DNA of 64,000 nucleotides from Lactuca virosa (GCA_928212115.1 CAKMRJ010001112.1:411872052-411936051); one strand, 5' to 3'. Numbered from the stretch's first letter, positions 43,950-57,553 are shown. The notes: a model not told the origin generated them from the letters alone. Numbers and translations: made by a program.

Positions 43950-45633
43950 TGTAACATCCGGTTTTCCAGGTATATTATTTTCATTATTTAATTTGAGAAT
44001 CTTGGAGAGACTCGACGAGTTGACGCCTCAACTCGTCGAGTAGGGTCGTGACTTGTGACGTGTATTAATGAATGGACTCGACGAGTCTGTGAGCCGACTC
44101 ACCGATTCAGCATTGTTGAGGGAAACCCTAATTTACCGGGCATGTGGCCTATATAAAGCACTTATAGCCTCCCTTTGGCGGCCACATTTCCCGGAGAAAC
44201 CCTAAACGACCTTGGAGCTCATAGAGTGAGAGAGAGAGAGAGAGCTAACTTTGAGATCTTTGGTGCATTTTTGGAAGGGAGAAGAGAGTTTTCGAGCAAG
44301 GAGTATAGGAGGGGCATTGGATCTGCTAATACTCGTCCATGAGCTTCTGTTAAAGGTATCAAGTTCGAACCTTTCCTTCTGATTAAGTAGATGACATTTT
44401 TGGGAGATTAGGGCTCCTTTTTGTGTATGTTTTGGGACTTGAAAGGTTTGGGGTTCATGAGGAAGCTTGAACTCCAGATCTGGACTGTAGGAGACCCTTA
44501 ACATCTAAAGGTTCAAGCTTTATTCTGATTTGGTGAAGTCCTTATGAGAAAAACCTTTGTTAAGGCATGATCTTGGCATTTCTTTCCTAAAATGACATGC
44601 ATGGACGTAAAGTCTATGACTTTACGTGATATTTGAGCCCTGAGAATATGGATCTGGAGTTTGAGGAAATGTTCCGCCTTAAAATCGTCTGAATGCAAGC
44701 TGAGTCTTAATAGACTCGCCGAGTTGATGAGCCGACTCGGCGAGTAGCTTAGGGTATGTCCCGATGCGTTGAATCGCGCTCTAACTCGACGAGTTAGGGG
44801 TTAACTCGACGAGCTGGACCTTCCTGAGGTTACTGAGAAACGATGGGACTCGACGAGTCTGGTCAATTTTGGACTGTTGACTAGAGTTTGACTTCTGTTG
44901 ACTGTAAGGTCTGGTCAAATGAGTAGTAAAAGTCAGGGAGGGGTAAAATGGTCTTTTACCCATTTAAGGGGCTAAGAGTGTAAGAGAGATCAACGAATAG
45001 TGTAATTGAGTGTGAGGGGAGTATTGATTAGAAATATTATCCATGTGATAGGCGGAGGCTAGATCGAGGATTTCGAGCACGAGATTTTACTAGCTAGCTT
45101 ACGAGGTGAGTCTTCTCACTATACCTTACCCCGAGTGGGAATTATGTGTGACTAGAAGGCCTTATGTGTTTATAAGTGTTATGAGATATATGTTCTATGT
45201 GATATGTATATGTTTGCATGGTTTAGACCGGAAGGTCAACAGGGTTTGGACCGGAAGGTCATCATCGGTAGGACCGGAAGGTCTACCAGAGTTGTGGGAC
45301 CGGAAGGCCCCACTGAGACACATTGACCGTAAGGTCTCTTATTGCTATAGCCTTAAGTGGCTAATTATATGTATGTGGTATTTTTGGGAACTCACTAAGC
45401 ATTCGTGCTTACTGTGTTATGTGATATGTGTTTCAGGTACTTCAGAGGACCGCAGGAATGCACCGGCATGATTGTACACACGCACACATTTAAGATAGAG
45501 TTATCTTGTGGATCCTGGATTTGACATAATGTTTTGAAATCTTTGTTAACTGACACTTGGTGTTTTAAAATTATAATGTGTGTTTCATGAAATTAAAAAT
45601 GAAAAGTTTGGTTTGAAAATTCGTGTCGTTACA
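43950..45633 (+). repeat. Complete array LTR (middle copy)
   Basis: 1684 bp, TGTAACATCCGG... to ...GTCGTTACA. TATA box TATATAAA at 44150-44157. A 14-bp perfect stem (ACTCGACGAGTTGA / TCAACTCGTCGAGT, loop CGCC) at 44010-44041. Further palindromes at 44075-44087, 44714-44745 (an inverted pair), 44781-44797 and 44848-44860. Five GACCGGAAGGTC-type palindromes near 45227-45335. Confidence 0.95.
44150..44157 (+). promoter_or_regulatory. LTR TATA box
   Basis: TATATAAA with GC-rich flanks, about 200 bp into the LTR and flanked by palindromic motifs on both sides. The same box is at 34147-34154 and 54196-54203. Confidence 0.8.
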
Positions 45634-47511
45634 TATGTGGTATAATGGGGAACTCACTAAGCTTTGTGCTTATAGTTGTAGATTATATGTTTTTTATGTT
45701 GTTCTGTTGTCGGAGGGAGTTGCCCAGTTTGACTGTACCGTACATGCATTGCTGTTGTTTTATGAATTAGACTTTCACTGATTTTATGAGACTATGTTTT
45801 TGAAAAGCTATGTTTTATAATGATCGAATAAAAAGAGTCTTTATATTACTTTTGGAAAGACAATTTTATATTATATTCTATTTTTGAAATGAAAATTTTG
45901 GTTTTAAATTTGGGACGTTACAAATTGGGTGATTTTCCCAAATATAATATTTTCATAAGAAAACAATGGGAAGTAATGCCATAATTAGGTTGATATTCCA
46001 AAGTATAATGTCTTGATAGAAAAGATCTTGAAAGTATAGTGTTGGAATAAATATAAATTAAAGTAAGATGCTATAGTAAATAAGCAAATGAAAGTATGCT
46101 GCTATCTTGTGAAGCTTTTTTTTAGTATTTGAAGAGTGTTGGAGGTAAGTGATGTAGTTTGTTAAACAGTAATGACCAAACATTTTTATTCACAGTTTGA
46201 ACTTTGAATGGTCTTTTTAGTATTTGCAGAATGTTAGAGGTAAGTGATGTGGTCTGTTAAACAGGTCAAAAATTAGATTTATTAGTTACATATTTGGATT
46301 CAGACAATTAAATCATATGCTGTAGGGAAAGGATACCGATCTCCCATCAATAATTGGCAAGTTATGTGGAATACAAATTCTCATGCACAAACATACAAAA
46401 TTTCATTACATAACCTATATTTTTCATCCTTCACATACACTAATTGGTCAACATTTGGCTTTTAGTAAGCTATAATTAAAGTGGCAGATGAAAATGTTTC
46501 CAACTGAAGCAAATCTTATTCTTCCTAAAGACCATATTATTCTGATTTGAATCTACATTGTATTTTCATATACTTTTTCTGAATTTTAACATCATATTTT
46601 AATAAAGGTTTTTTTTTCTCTTAGTGAATTGTACATTCAATCCCCTATCAATGCATTGTATTATGTTTAAAAAAAACTCATAGGTCTTCATCACTAATCA
46701 GGTACCTACTAGATAAAGTAAAATAAAGGGTATAGTTAGGAGCCAAAGTTGTTTCTTTGTGTGGAACTCATAATTTGATTAGGTAGATAACTAGATTAGA
46801 CATAATGTAAGATTAGACATAGTTTAAAGGACTGATTTGTTTTATTTTGTCAAGTTTTAAGAAATGAGATGATATGGGGTGTTGTAAGGTATTCAATCTT
46901 AGTCCATATGAAGTAAATGATGTTTGATATGAATCTTTCACCTTTCAATAACTTACATCTACTTTTACCAACACTTATAACATATATTATCTTCTTTAAA
47001 CTGAATTTGGATGTGGTCATTAGATGGACTCACTCTCTTAAAGGTAACATATCTCCTGTTTTGTAGATTTTTACATATGAAATCAGATGAACTCAGTTGC
47101 TAACTTCGAAATCATAACCTTAAATGATGTTAAAGTACATTGCACATATTGGCAACAATTTAACATATATTTCATGTTTCTTGTAGGCACTTATAGATCT
47201 GTTTTAAACAAATTACAAATGAAGATGCTTCAAAGAAGTAACAATGTACTTTCATTTGTTTGTTTGTTTTAACATTTTACTATTATTTTTTTCCAGTTAT
47301 AACACCCCATTCAAATTTATTTATTTATTTAGGTGTTATACTTTGACAAATAGACTCATATATAAGATTGTATTTTCACCTTAAGGGTGCCCTTCATTTA
47401 TGTTCTTAGTGAGTGCTTAGTTTGTTTCTTTCAGACTTAATGACAACATTAATGAATGAAATATCTAAGACTATTTATGGGTTGTGTTTAGCATGACCCT
47501 TAAACATACCT
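45634..47511. other. Older LTR fragment and AT-rich segment (copy 2)
   Basis: Second copy of 35629-37505, with an LTR fragment to about 45922 and gene-free AT-rich DNA after it. Confidence 0.75.
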
Positions 47512-47523
47512 TATATATATATA

Positions 47524-47589
<66 letters not shown>

Positions 47590-47593
<4 letters not shown>

Positions 47594-47983
47594 ATTGACA
47601 TCTATTGTGCGGACGTTTGGACAGTGACATTCTGTGAGAATGACAATAAAATATGTTATTTAAAAATATGAATACGTTCAATCTTATATAACTATTGTCA
47701 TTATTACGCATTCACACAAATTAAATCGTCTATAAAGTTATTATAGATTTTTTTATTATTATTCTCATTCTGTCAGAATGTTTATTGAGTCGTATTCTGT
47801 AAAAATGAAAATGAGTAAAAAACGATGTGTGAGAACAAAAATGAATAAGAATTAATAAGAATGCATGAAAACGACAACAGTCGTGTGAGGTTCAACGTTT
47901 TCACATTACTAAACAACCTATTCTCTTAGTAATTCTCATAGAATAACATTGTCCATACGTCCACACAATAGTTGTCCATCTAC

Positions 47984-47985
<2 letters not shown>
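47590..47985. mobile_element. MITE flanked by (TA)n (copy 2)
   Basis: Second copy of the 37557-37952 MITE. The flanking (TA)n runs are longer (about 47512-47589 and 47986-48045) and the left one contains an interruption (TATTATATA). Confidence 0.78.
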
Positions 47986-48049
<64 letters not shown>

Positions 48050-48081
48050 TACGTTCATGTGAGACCACTAGATTTTGTGAG

Positions 48082-48776
48082 AGGGGTAAAATGGTCTTTT
48101 ACACATTTAAGGGGCTAAGAGTGTAAGAGAGATCAACGAATAGTGTAATTAAGTGTGAGGGGAGTATTCATTAGAAATATTATCCATGTGATAGGCGGAG
48201 CCTAGATCGAGGATTTCGAGCACGAGATTTTACTAGCTAGCTTACGAGGTGAGTCTTCTCACTATACCTTACCCCGAGTGGTAATTATGTGTGACCAGAA
48301 GGTCCTATGTGCTTATAAGTGTTATGAGATATATGTTCTATGTGATATGTATATGTTTGCATGGTTTGGACCGGAAGGTCAACAGGGTTTGGACCGGAAG
48401 GTCATCATCGGTAGGACCGGAAGGTCTACCAGAGTTGTGGGACCGGAAGGCCCCACTGAGACACATTGATCAGAAGGTCTCTTATAGCTATAGCCTCAAG
48501 TGGCTAATTATATGTATGTGGTATTTTTGGGAACTCACTAAGCATGCGTGCTTACTATGTTATGTGATATGTGTTTCAGGTACTTCAGAGGACCGCGGGA
48601 AGGCACCGGCATGATTGTACACACGCACACATTTGAGATAGAGTTATCTTATGGATCCTGGATTTGACATAATGTTTTGAAAACTTTGTTAACTGATACT
48701 TGGTGTTTTAAAAATATAATGTGTGTTTCATGAAATTAAAAATGAAAAGTTTGGTTTGAAATTTCGTGTCGTTACA
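48082..48776 (+). repeat. Truncated 5' LTR of array unit 2
   Basis: Same as 38037-38731. Its left edge is the second new tandem junction. Confidence 0.92.
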
Positions 48777-48779
48777 AGT

Positions 48780-48792
48780 TGGTATCAGAGCC
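48780..48792 (+). other. Primer-binding site, initiator Met tRNA (unit 2)
   Basis: TGGTATCAGAGCC, as in unit 1. Confidence 0.95.
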
Positions 48793-49394
48793 TTGGTTTG
48801 AGGGATTCGGATACACCTTCGGGTATGTCTGGACTCAAACTGAGGATTTGAGAAAACGTTTTCAAAAGGAAACGATTTTTCTAAAAGGAGTAAGAGATTT
48901 TAAGAAAAAGCGGAGACGAACAGTGTGTACAATCAGCCAGCGCGCCCGAACGGTGATTTCCGAAAATACCCTTATTTTATGTATTATGAGATGATATGAG
49001 ATATGTTATGCATGCTAGAGATAAGCTAGGTATTTCATGATTTAGGACTAGAGTGGCCTGATTTGTGATGCCTTAGCCTAGGGGTTCTGCAATTTGTGGT
49101 TTTCTTGAGTGCGAGTATGTAGTAGAAGAGAGCTTACGATAGATTTACCACGAGAGTAGTTGACGTTGTCGATGTATAGAGTACTTGCGAACTGGAATCC
49201 CAGGAGGAAAACTTGGGGTGAACACAGATGCGGTGTGGAAGGTAGTATTGGGCCCGTACTACTGAAAACACCGGGTCGGTGAGCAGTCCAAGTAAGAATC
49301 CTTAGGATGCTAAGGAGCAAGTAGGGGCGAGTGATCGAGTGTGAGTATACTCGAGCGAGTATCTGATGATTTTATGTTGTGTTTCAGAGACATC

Positions 49395-50481
49395 ATGGTG
49401 GGTACGCGCCACAACCCAGGAGGCAGTGGTACCAGTGGTACTAGTGTCGAGGAGATTCGCAGGATGATCCACGAGGAGGTGGCCGCAGCCATTCGAGCAG
49501 AGATACCGGAGATGTTTGGGTCTATTAAGACCACCCTGATTGAGACGTTTCATGAGAGATATGCTGCTCTTACCGAGGCGGCTGCTGCTGCAGCCACTGC
49601 AGCTGTCGCGGCTGCCAGGCCACAGGGAGGTGACTCGTTGCTGTACCGGGAGTTCAGCAACACGCCAGCCACCATAGTTTGATGAGACTCAGGATCCGAT
49701 TGCTGTGATGAGATGGATCTCTGATATCGAGGGATGTTTCTACACTTGTTCTTGTCTGGAGCATTTGAGGGTACGGTTCGAGCTGAACCAACTTCGCTTG
49801 GGAGCGAAGGACTGGTGGAAGTTTGTGACAGCTGATTTCAGTCATGCAGAGCTTACCGCGGTGACTTGGGAGAGGTTCACCATGATGTTTCGAGACAAGT
49901 ATGTTCCCCCGGTGGAGAGGGAATGGTTGGCCCCGGAGTTCTTGTCCCTCAAGTAGGGGACTGAGTCTGTGACGGTGATTACAAGGATGTTTCATGAGAG
50001 GGCGTTGTTTTGCCCTGAGCACGTGTCTACCAAGCAGGCACGTATGAATCGGTACTTGAGCATACTGAGGAGGGATATTCGTGAGTGTGTGGCGAACTCG
50101 TCATACCGGACATTTGCTGAGCTCCAGGCAAATGCCCGGAAGAGGGAGATTGAGCTAGAGACTCAGGCCAGGGAAGAGGCGGAGTCTCAGAGGAGGGATA
50201 GGCGATCGGCACAGTCTCAGCCGGAAGCCAAGTGGGCAAAGCCCGCTGATTCGAGATCTGGAGGCCAGAAGGTCCGCACTTGTAGGAAGTGCGTCAAGGG
50301 ACATGAGGGGATATGTCGAGCAGGCGCTTGCTACAAATGTGGCAAGGAGGGGCATATAGCCAAGGATTGCCCCAAGGGATTCATGGTCTGTTTTCACTGC
50401 AACCAGACTGGCCACCGAAAGGCCGAGTGCCCGCAGCTGTTACAGGGATTAGCACAGGGATCTGCTCCTGCTACTGCATGA
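49395..50481 (+). pseudogene. Gypsy gag (unit 2)
   Basis: Same architecture and same breaks as the unit 1 gag (frameshift and TAG near 49665-49675, TAG at about 49954, TGA at 50479). Observed protein-level differences are Ala for Thr in the EVAAAIRAEI segment and Glu for Lys before the Ala-rich stretch. Shared lesions show the gag was already dead when the segment was duplicated. Confidence 0.9.
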
Positions 50482-51294
50482 GCTACTGAGAGTCGGCCAG
50501 CAAAGGCCAAGGTAGCGAGGGCTCACGGGAGAGCCTTCCTGCTGACAACGGAGGAGGTCTGCGCAGCACCTGATGTTGTGGCTGGTATGTATTCTTTTAC
50601 TTATTTAGTTTTTGAGATACGTTGTGCTTATATTGTGATATGCGTAGGTACTTTTCTTGTGAGTAATGTACCTGCTTTAGTGTTATTTGACTCGGGTGCG
50701 AGTAGATCTTTCGTGTCGTTAGCATTTAGCCGTCACATCAGCATCCGTCGGGAGGCGTTGAGTAGACCTCTGCGAGTTTCCATAGTCGACGAGCGCGCGG
50801 TTTTTGCTACTGATGTGATTCAGGGACGTATACTTGAGATTTTCAGTGTTCAGTTTCCGATATATCTGGTATCGATTGCGATGGGGGATGTCTGTGTTAT
50901 TGTGGGCATGGACTGGTTGACTCGATTTGGAGCGGTGATCGACTGTGAGCGTCAGTTGGTGACCATACGAGACCCTAGCGGGGGAGTGCTTACAGTATAT
51001 GGTACCCGATCTGGGTCGGCATTTTGTTCGGCCGCCAGTGCGAGACAGAGTCTACAGCAGGGCTGTAGGGGTTTTGTAGCGTATGTGATGGATACACGAG
51101 TTCCTGCTGAGAGACTGAGTTCTATTGCTGAGGTTCCGATAGTGAGTGAGTTTTCGGATGTTTTTCCCGAGGATTTACCGGGTGTGCCTCCCGAGAGGCA
51201 GGTGGAGTTTCGGATCGATTTGGTTCCGGGAGCGGCGCCTATTGCCAAGGCCCCTTATCGTCTTGCGCCACCGGAGATGCAGGAGTTATCCTGA
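50482..51294 (+). pseudogene. Gypsy protease (unit 2)
   Basis: Same as unit 1, with DSGASRSF and VIVGMDWL. Gln-Gly-Arg replaces Arg-Gly-Cys in the loop after FATDVI. The putative intron is at 50585-50647. It is closed by the same TGA at 51292-51294. Confidence 0.9.
50585..50647 (+). other. Putative 63-nt intron (unit 2)
   Basis: Identical to 40540-40602. Confidence 0.68.
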
Positions 51295-52788
51295 CAGCTT
51301 CAGGAGCTGTTGGGGAAGGGATTCATCCGACCAAGTAGCTCGCCATGGGGAGAGCCGATCCTTTTTGTCAAGAAAAAGGATGGTTCACACCAGCTGTGCA
51401 TTGATTATCGGGAGTTGAACAAGCTGACGGTCAAGAACCGTTATCCACTTCCAAGGATCGACGATATGTGCGATCAGTTGCAGGGTGCATCTTGGTTTTC
51501 CAAGATCGATTTGAGGTCTGGATATCATCAGATGAGAGTCCGCGAGGAGGATATCCAGAAGACAACTTTTAGGACTCATTATGGGCACTACGAGTTCGTG
51601 GTAATGCCTTTCCGACTCACCAACGCACCGGCAGTGTTCATGGATCTCATGAACCGGGTGTGTAGGCCCATGTTGGATCATTCGGTGATTGTGTTCATCG
51701 ATGATATTTTGGTGTATTCAAGGTCCAAAGAGAAGCATGAGGAACATCTGAGAGAGATTCTGTGTATACTGAGATCGGAGAGGCTCTATGCCAAGTTCTC
51801 CAAGTGTGATTTCTGGTTACGAGAGGTCCAGTTTCTGGGACACCTCGTTAACCAGAATGGTATTTTGGTCGATCCGGTTAAGATTGAGGCAGTTATGAGA
51901 TGGGAGGTACCGAGATCCCCCACCGAGATCAGGAGTTTTCTGGGACTGGCCGGATACTATCGGAGATTTATCAGATATTTCTCCAAGATTGTTGTCCCTC
52001 TCACCAGTTTGACCCGGAAGGGCGTTACGTTTACTTGGGGTCCCGAGCAGCAGACCTCATTTGAAACCCTTCGCCAGAGATTGTTCGAGGCTCCCGTGTT
52101 GGCCCTTCCGGAGGGAATGGAGGATTTTGTCGTTTATTGCGATGCATCTATTACGGGCATGGGTGCGGTACTAATGCAGAGAGGGCACGTGATAGCATAC
52201 GCATCGAGGCAGTTGAAGCCTCATGAGACGAGGTATCCCACCCACGATCTAGAGTTGGGGGCGGTGGTGTTCGCCCTTAAGATCTGGCGCCACTATTTGT
52301 ACGGGGTTCGGTGTACCATATACACGGACCACAAGAGCCTGAAGTATCTTATGGATAAGCCCAATCTGAATATGCGTCAGAGGAGGTGGCTGGATGTAGT
52401 GAAAGACTATGATTGTGAGATCTTGTATCACCTGGGCAAGGCTAACGTGGTAGACGACGCCCTGAGCCGCAGATCAGAGAGTGCCCCGATCCAAGATGTG
52501 TATATGAGGATAACAGTAATGACTCCAGTTTTGGATACCATACGAGAGGCCCAGGTGGAGGCCATGAGACCGGAGAACCGCAAGAGGGAGCGGGTGATTG
52601 GACAGGTATCTGAGTTTGTGACGGATCGCCGAGGACTTATGACCTTCCGAGGGCGGATTTGGGTGCCCTATACAGGCCGAGTTCGGCGTATACTGATGGA
52701 GGAGGCGCACAGATCGAGATTCTCGATCCATCCCGAGGCCACTAAGATGTATTTGGACCTGAAGAGAGATTACTGGTGGCCTGTATAA
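51295..52788 (+). pseudogene. Gypsy RT, RNase H and integrase zinc finger start (unit 2)
   Basis: A longer frame than in unit 1 because the base lost at about 42632 is present here. RT has FIDDILVYS with Val before the motif where unit 1 has Met, and Ser for Ile in VVPLTSLTRK. RNase H is as in unit 1. The frame extends into the integrase zinc finger (EEAHRSRFSIHPEATKMYLD) and ends at the shared TAA after DYWWPV. The MPFRLTNAP change is shared. Confidence 0.92.
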
Positions 52789-53978
52789 AGAGGGATGTTG
52801 CTTGGATAGTTGAGAGGTGCTTGACTTGCCGTCGGGTCAAGACAGAGCACCAGCGACCACATGGTCCATTGCAGCCTCTGGAGATTCCCTAGTGGAAGCG
52901 GGAACAAATTTTGATGGACTTTATCACCAAATTACCGAGGACTGCGCGTGGATTCGACGCGATTTTGGTAATTGTGGACCGACTGACGAAGAGTGCTCAC
53001 TTCCTTGCTATAAGTGAGAGCTCTTCCGCAGAGAGACTGGCAGAGATTTATGTGAGAGAGATGGTAGCACGGCATGGGGTGCCGATCTCTATTGTATGAG
53101 ATCGAGACGTGCGCTTCACTTCCAGGTTTTGGAAGAAATTTCATGAGGAATTGGGCATGCGCTTACATTTCAGTACTGCGTATCACCCACAGACAGACGG
53201 CCAGAGTGAGCGGACGATCCAGACGCTCGAGGACATGTTACGAGCGTGTGTCATGGACTTCGGAGAAAGTTGGGACACCTACATACCGTTGGCCGAGTTT
53301 TCTTACAACAATAGCCACCATTCGAGTATTCGTATGCCTCCCTTTGAGCTTTTTTATGGGAGGAGGTGTCGGACTCCCATTTGCTGGGGAGAAGTGGCTC
53401 AGAGGGTGATGGACAGCACAGAGATAGTGCTGAAAACGATTCAGCAGATTCAGCTACTCAGACAGAGATTGTTGACGGCCCAGAGCCGCCAAAAGAGTTA
53501 AGCGGACAGGTGACAGTCCGAGCTGGAGTTTCAGGTCGGAGATTTCGTGCTCCTGAAGGTATCCCCATGGAAGGGGGTGATCCGGTTCAGGAAGTGGGGC
53601 AAGTTGGGCCCCCGATATATCGGTCCGTTAAGAGTGACCGCCAGAGTATGTAAGGTAACATACCAGTTGGAGCTACCCGCGGAGTTGAGTCAGATTCATA
53701 ACACCTTCCACGTGTCCCAGCTGTGGAAGTGTGTGGCCGACGAGACGACAGTGGTACCACTAGAAGAGATTCAGGTGGATGCAAGCCTAAATTACATTGA
53801 GAGGCCGACCGCGATTCTAGATCGAAAGGTGAAGGTTCTTAGGAACAAAGAAGTGCCCATGGTTCAGGTCCAGTGGCAGCATCGGAAGGGATCCGATTTG
53901 ACTTGGGACCCGGAGTCAGAGATGCGGGAGCAGCATCCTGAGTTATTTGCGAAGCATGACTTCGAGGGCGAAGTGTGA
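52789..53978 (+). pseudogene. Gypsy integrase core and chromodomain (unit 2)
   Basis: Same fragments and stops as in unit 1: frameshift after DYWWPV, TAG after the LQPLEIP segment, TGA before DRDVRFTS, TAA after AQSRQKS, and an intact last block 53547-53978 with the chromodomain-like end. It would integrate cDNA and could direct it to modified chromatin; inactive here. Confidence 0.88.
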
Positions 53979-53981
53979 TTC

Positions 53982-53995
53982 TAGTGGGGGAGAAT
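53982..53995 (+). other. Polypurine tract (unit 2)
   Basis: TAGTGGGGGAGAAT before the LTR at 53996. Confidence 0.9.
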
Positions 53996-55677
53996 TGTAA
54001 CATCCGGTTTTCCAGGTATATTATTTTCATTATTTAATTTGAGAATCTTGGAGAGACTCGACGAGTTGACGCCTCAACTCGTCGAGTAGGGTCGTGACTT
54101 GTGACGTGTATTAATGAATGGACTCGACGAGTCTGTGAGCCGACTCACCGATTCAGCATTGTTGAGGGAAACCCTAATTTACCGGGCATGTGGCCTATAT
54201 AAAGCACTTATAGCCTCCCTTTGGCGGCCACATTTCCCGGAGAAACCCTAAACGACCTTGGAGCTCATAGAGTGAGAGAGAGAGAGAGCTAACTTTGAGA
54301 TCTTTGGTGCATTTTTGGAAGGGAGAAGAGAGTTTTCGAGCAAGGAGTATAGGAGGGGCATTGGATCTGCTAATACTCGTCCATGAGCTTCTGTTAAAGG
54401 TATCAAGTTCGAACCTTTCCTTCTGATTAAGTAGATGACATTTTTGGGAGATTAGGGCTCCTTTTTGTGTATGTTTTGGGACTTGAAAGGTTTGGGGTTC
54501 ATGAGGAAGCTTGAACTCCAGATCTGGACTGTAGGAGACCCTTAACATCTAAAGGTTCAAGCTTTATTCTGATTTGGTGAAGTCCTTATGAGAAAAACCT
54601 TTGTTAAGGCATGATCTTGGCATTTCTTTCCTAAAATGACATGCATGGACGTAAAGTCTATGACTTTACGTGATATTTGAGCCCTGAGAATATGGATCTG
54701 GAGTTTGAGGAAATGTTCCGCCTTAAAATCGTCTGAATGCAAGCTGAGTCTTAATAGACTCGCCGAGTTGATGAGCCGACTCGGCGAGTAGCTTAGGGTA
54801 TGTCCCGATGCGTTGAATCGCGCTCTAACTCGACGAGTTAGGGGTTAACTCGACGAGCTGGACCTTCCTGAGGTTACTGAGAAACGATGGGACTCGACGA
54901 GTCTGGTCAATTTTGGACTGTTGACTAGAGTTTGACTTCTGTTGACTGTAAGGTCTGGTCAAATGAGTAGTAAAAGTCAGGGAGGGGTAAAATGGTCTTT
55001 TACCCATTTAAGGGGCTAAGAGTGTAAGAGAGATCAACGAATAGTGTAATTGAGTGTGAGGGGAGTATTGATTAGAAATATTATCCATGTGATAGGCGGA
55101 GGCTAGATCGAGGATTTCGAGCACGAGATTTTACTAGCTAGCTTACGAGGTGAGTCTTCTCACTATACCTTACCCCGAGTGGGAATTATGTGTGACTAGA
55201 AGGCCTTATGTGTTTATAAGTGTTATGAGATATATGTTCTATGTGATATGTATATGTTTGCATGGTTTAGACCGGAAGGTCAACAGGGTTTGGACCGGAA
55301 GGTCGTCATCGGTAGGACCGGAAGGTCTACCAGAGTTGTGGGACCGGAAGGCCCCACTGAGACACATTGACCGTAAGGTCTCTTATTGCTATAGCCTTAA
55401 GTGGCTAATTATATGTATGTGGTATTTTTGGGAACTCACTAAGCATTCGTGCTTACTGTGTTATGTGATATGTGTTTCAGGTACTTCAGAGGACCGCAGG
55501 AATGCACCGGCATGATTGTACACACGCACACATTTAAGATAGAGTTATCTTGTGGATCCTGGATTTGACATAATGTTTTGAAATCTTTGTTAACTGACAC
55601 TTGGTGTTTTAAAATTATAATGTGTGTTTCATGAAATTAAAAATGAAAAGTTTGGTTTGAAAATTCGTGTCGTTACA
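53996..55677 (+). repeat. Complete array LTR (right copy)
   Basis: 1682 bp, same ends and motifs as 43950-45633. It differs by one GA unit in the GAGAGA tract and few substitutions. Confidence 0.95.
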
Positions 55678-57548
55678 TATGTGGTATAATGGGGAACTCA
55701 CTAAGCTTTGTGCTTATAGTTGTAGATTATATGTTTTTTATGTTGTTCTGTTGTCGGAGGGAGTTGCCCAGTTTGACTGTACCGTACATGCATTGCTGTT
55801 GTTTTATGAATTAGACTTTCACTGATTTTATGAGACTATGTTTTTGAAAAGCTATGTTTTATAATGATCGAATAAAAAGAGTCTTTATATTACTTTTGGA
55901 AAGACAATTTTATATTATATTCTATTTTTGAAATGAAAATTTTGGTTTCAAATTTGGGACGTTACAAATTGGGTGATTTTCCCAAATATAATATTTTCAT
56001 AAGAAAACAATGGGAAGTAATGCCATAATTAGGTTGATATTCCAAAGTATAATGTCTTGATAGAAAAGATCTTGAAAGTATAGTGTTGGAATAAATATAA
56101 ATTAAAGTAAGATGCTATAGTAAATAAGCAAATGAAAGTATGCTGCTATCTTGTGAAGCTTTTTTTTAGTATTTGAAGAGTGTTGGAGGTAAGTGATGTA
56201 GTTTGTTAAACAGTAATGACCAAACATTTTTATTCACAGTTTGAACTTTGAATGGTCTTTTTAGTATTTGCAGAATGTTAGAGGTAAGTGATGTGGTCTG
56301 TTAAACAGGTCAAAAATTAGATTTATTAGTTACATATTTGGATTCAGACAATTAAATCATATGCTGTAGGGAAAGGATACCGATCTCCCATCAATAATTG
56401 GCAAGTTATGTGGAATACAAATTCTCATGCACAAACATACAAAATTTCATTACATAACCTATATTTTTCATCCTTCACATACACTAATTGGTCAACATTT
56501 GGCTTTTAGTAAGCTATAATTAAAGTGGCAGATGAAAATGTTTCCAACTGAAGCAAATCTTATTCTTCCTAAAGACCATATTATTCTGATTTGAATCTAC
56601 ATTGTATTTTCATATACTTTTTCTGAATTTTAACATCATATTTTAATAAAGGTTTTTTTTTCTCTTAGTGAATTGTACATTCAATCCCCTATCAATGCAT
56701 TGTATTATGTTTAAAAAAAACTCATAGGTCTTCATCACTAATCAGGTACCTACTAGATAAAGTAAAATAAAGGGTATAGTTAGGAGCCAAAGTTGTTTCT
56801 TTGTGTGGAACTCATAATTTGATTAGGTAGATAACTAGATTAGACATAATGTAAGATTAGACATAGTTTAAAGGACTGATTTGTTTTATTTTGTCAAGTT
56901 TTAAGAAATGAGATGATATGGGGTGTTGTAAGGTATTCAATCTTAGTCCATATGAAGTAAATGATGTTTGATATGAATCTTTCACCTTTCAATAACTTAC
57001 ATCTACTTTTACCAACACTTATAACATATATTATCTTCTTTAAACTGAATTTGGATGTGGTCATTAGATGGACTCACTCTCTTAAAGGTAACATATCTCC
57101 TGTTTTGTAGATTTTTACATATGAAATCAGATGAACTCAGTTGCTAACTTCGAAATCATAACCTTAAATGATGTTAAAGTACATTGCACATATTGGCAAC
57201 AATTTAACATATATTTCATGTTTCTTGTAGGCACTTATAGATCTGTTTTAAACAAATTACAAATGAAGATGCTTCAAAGAAGTAACAATGTACTTTCATT
57301 TGTTTGTTTGTTTAACATTTTACTATTATTTTTTTCCAGTTATAACACCCCATTCAAATTTATTTATTTATTTAGGTGTTATACTTTGACAAATAGACTC
57401 ATATATAAGATTGTATTTTCACCTTAAGGGTGCCCTTCATTTATGTTCTTAGTGAGTGCTTAGTTTGTTTCTTTCAGACTTAATGACAACATTAATGAAT
57501 GAAATATCTAAGACTATTTATGGGTTGTGTTTAGCATGACCCTTAAAC

Positions 57549-57553
<5 letters not shown>
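55678..57553. other. Older LTR fragment and AT-rich segment (copy 3)
   Basis: Third copy of 35629-37505. A one-base loss near 57312 is seen relative to the other copies. Confidence 0.75.
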
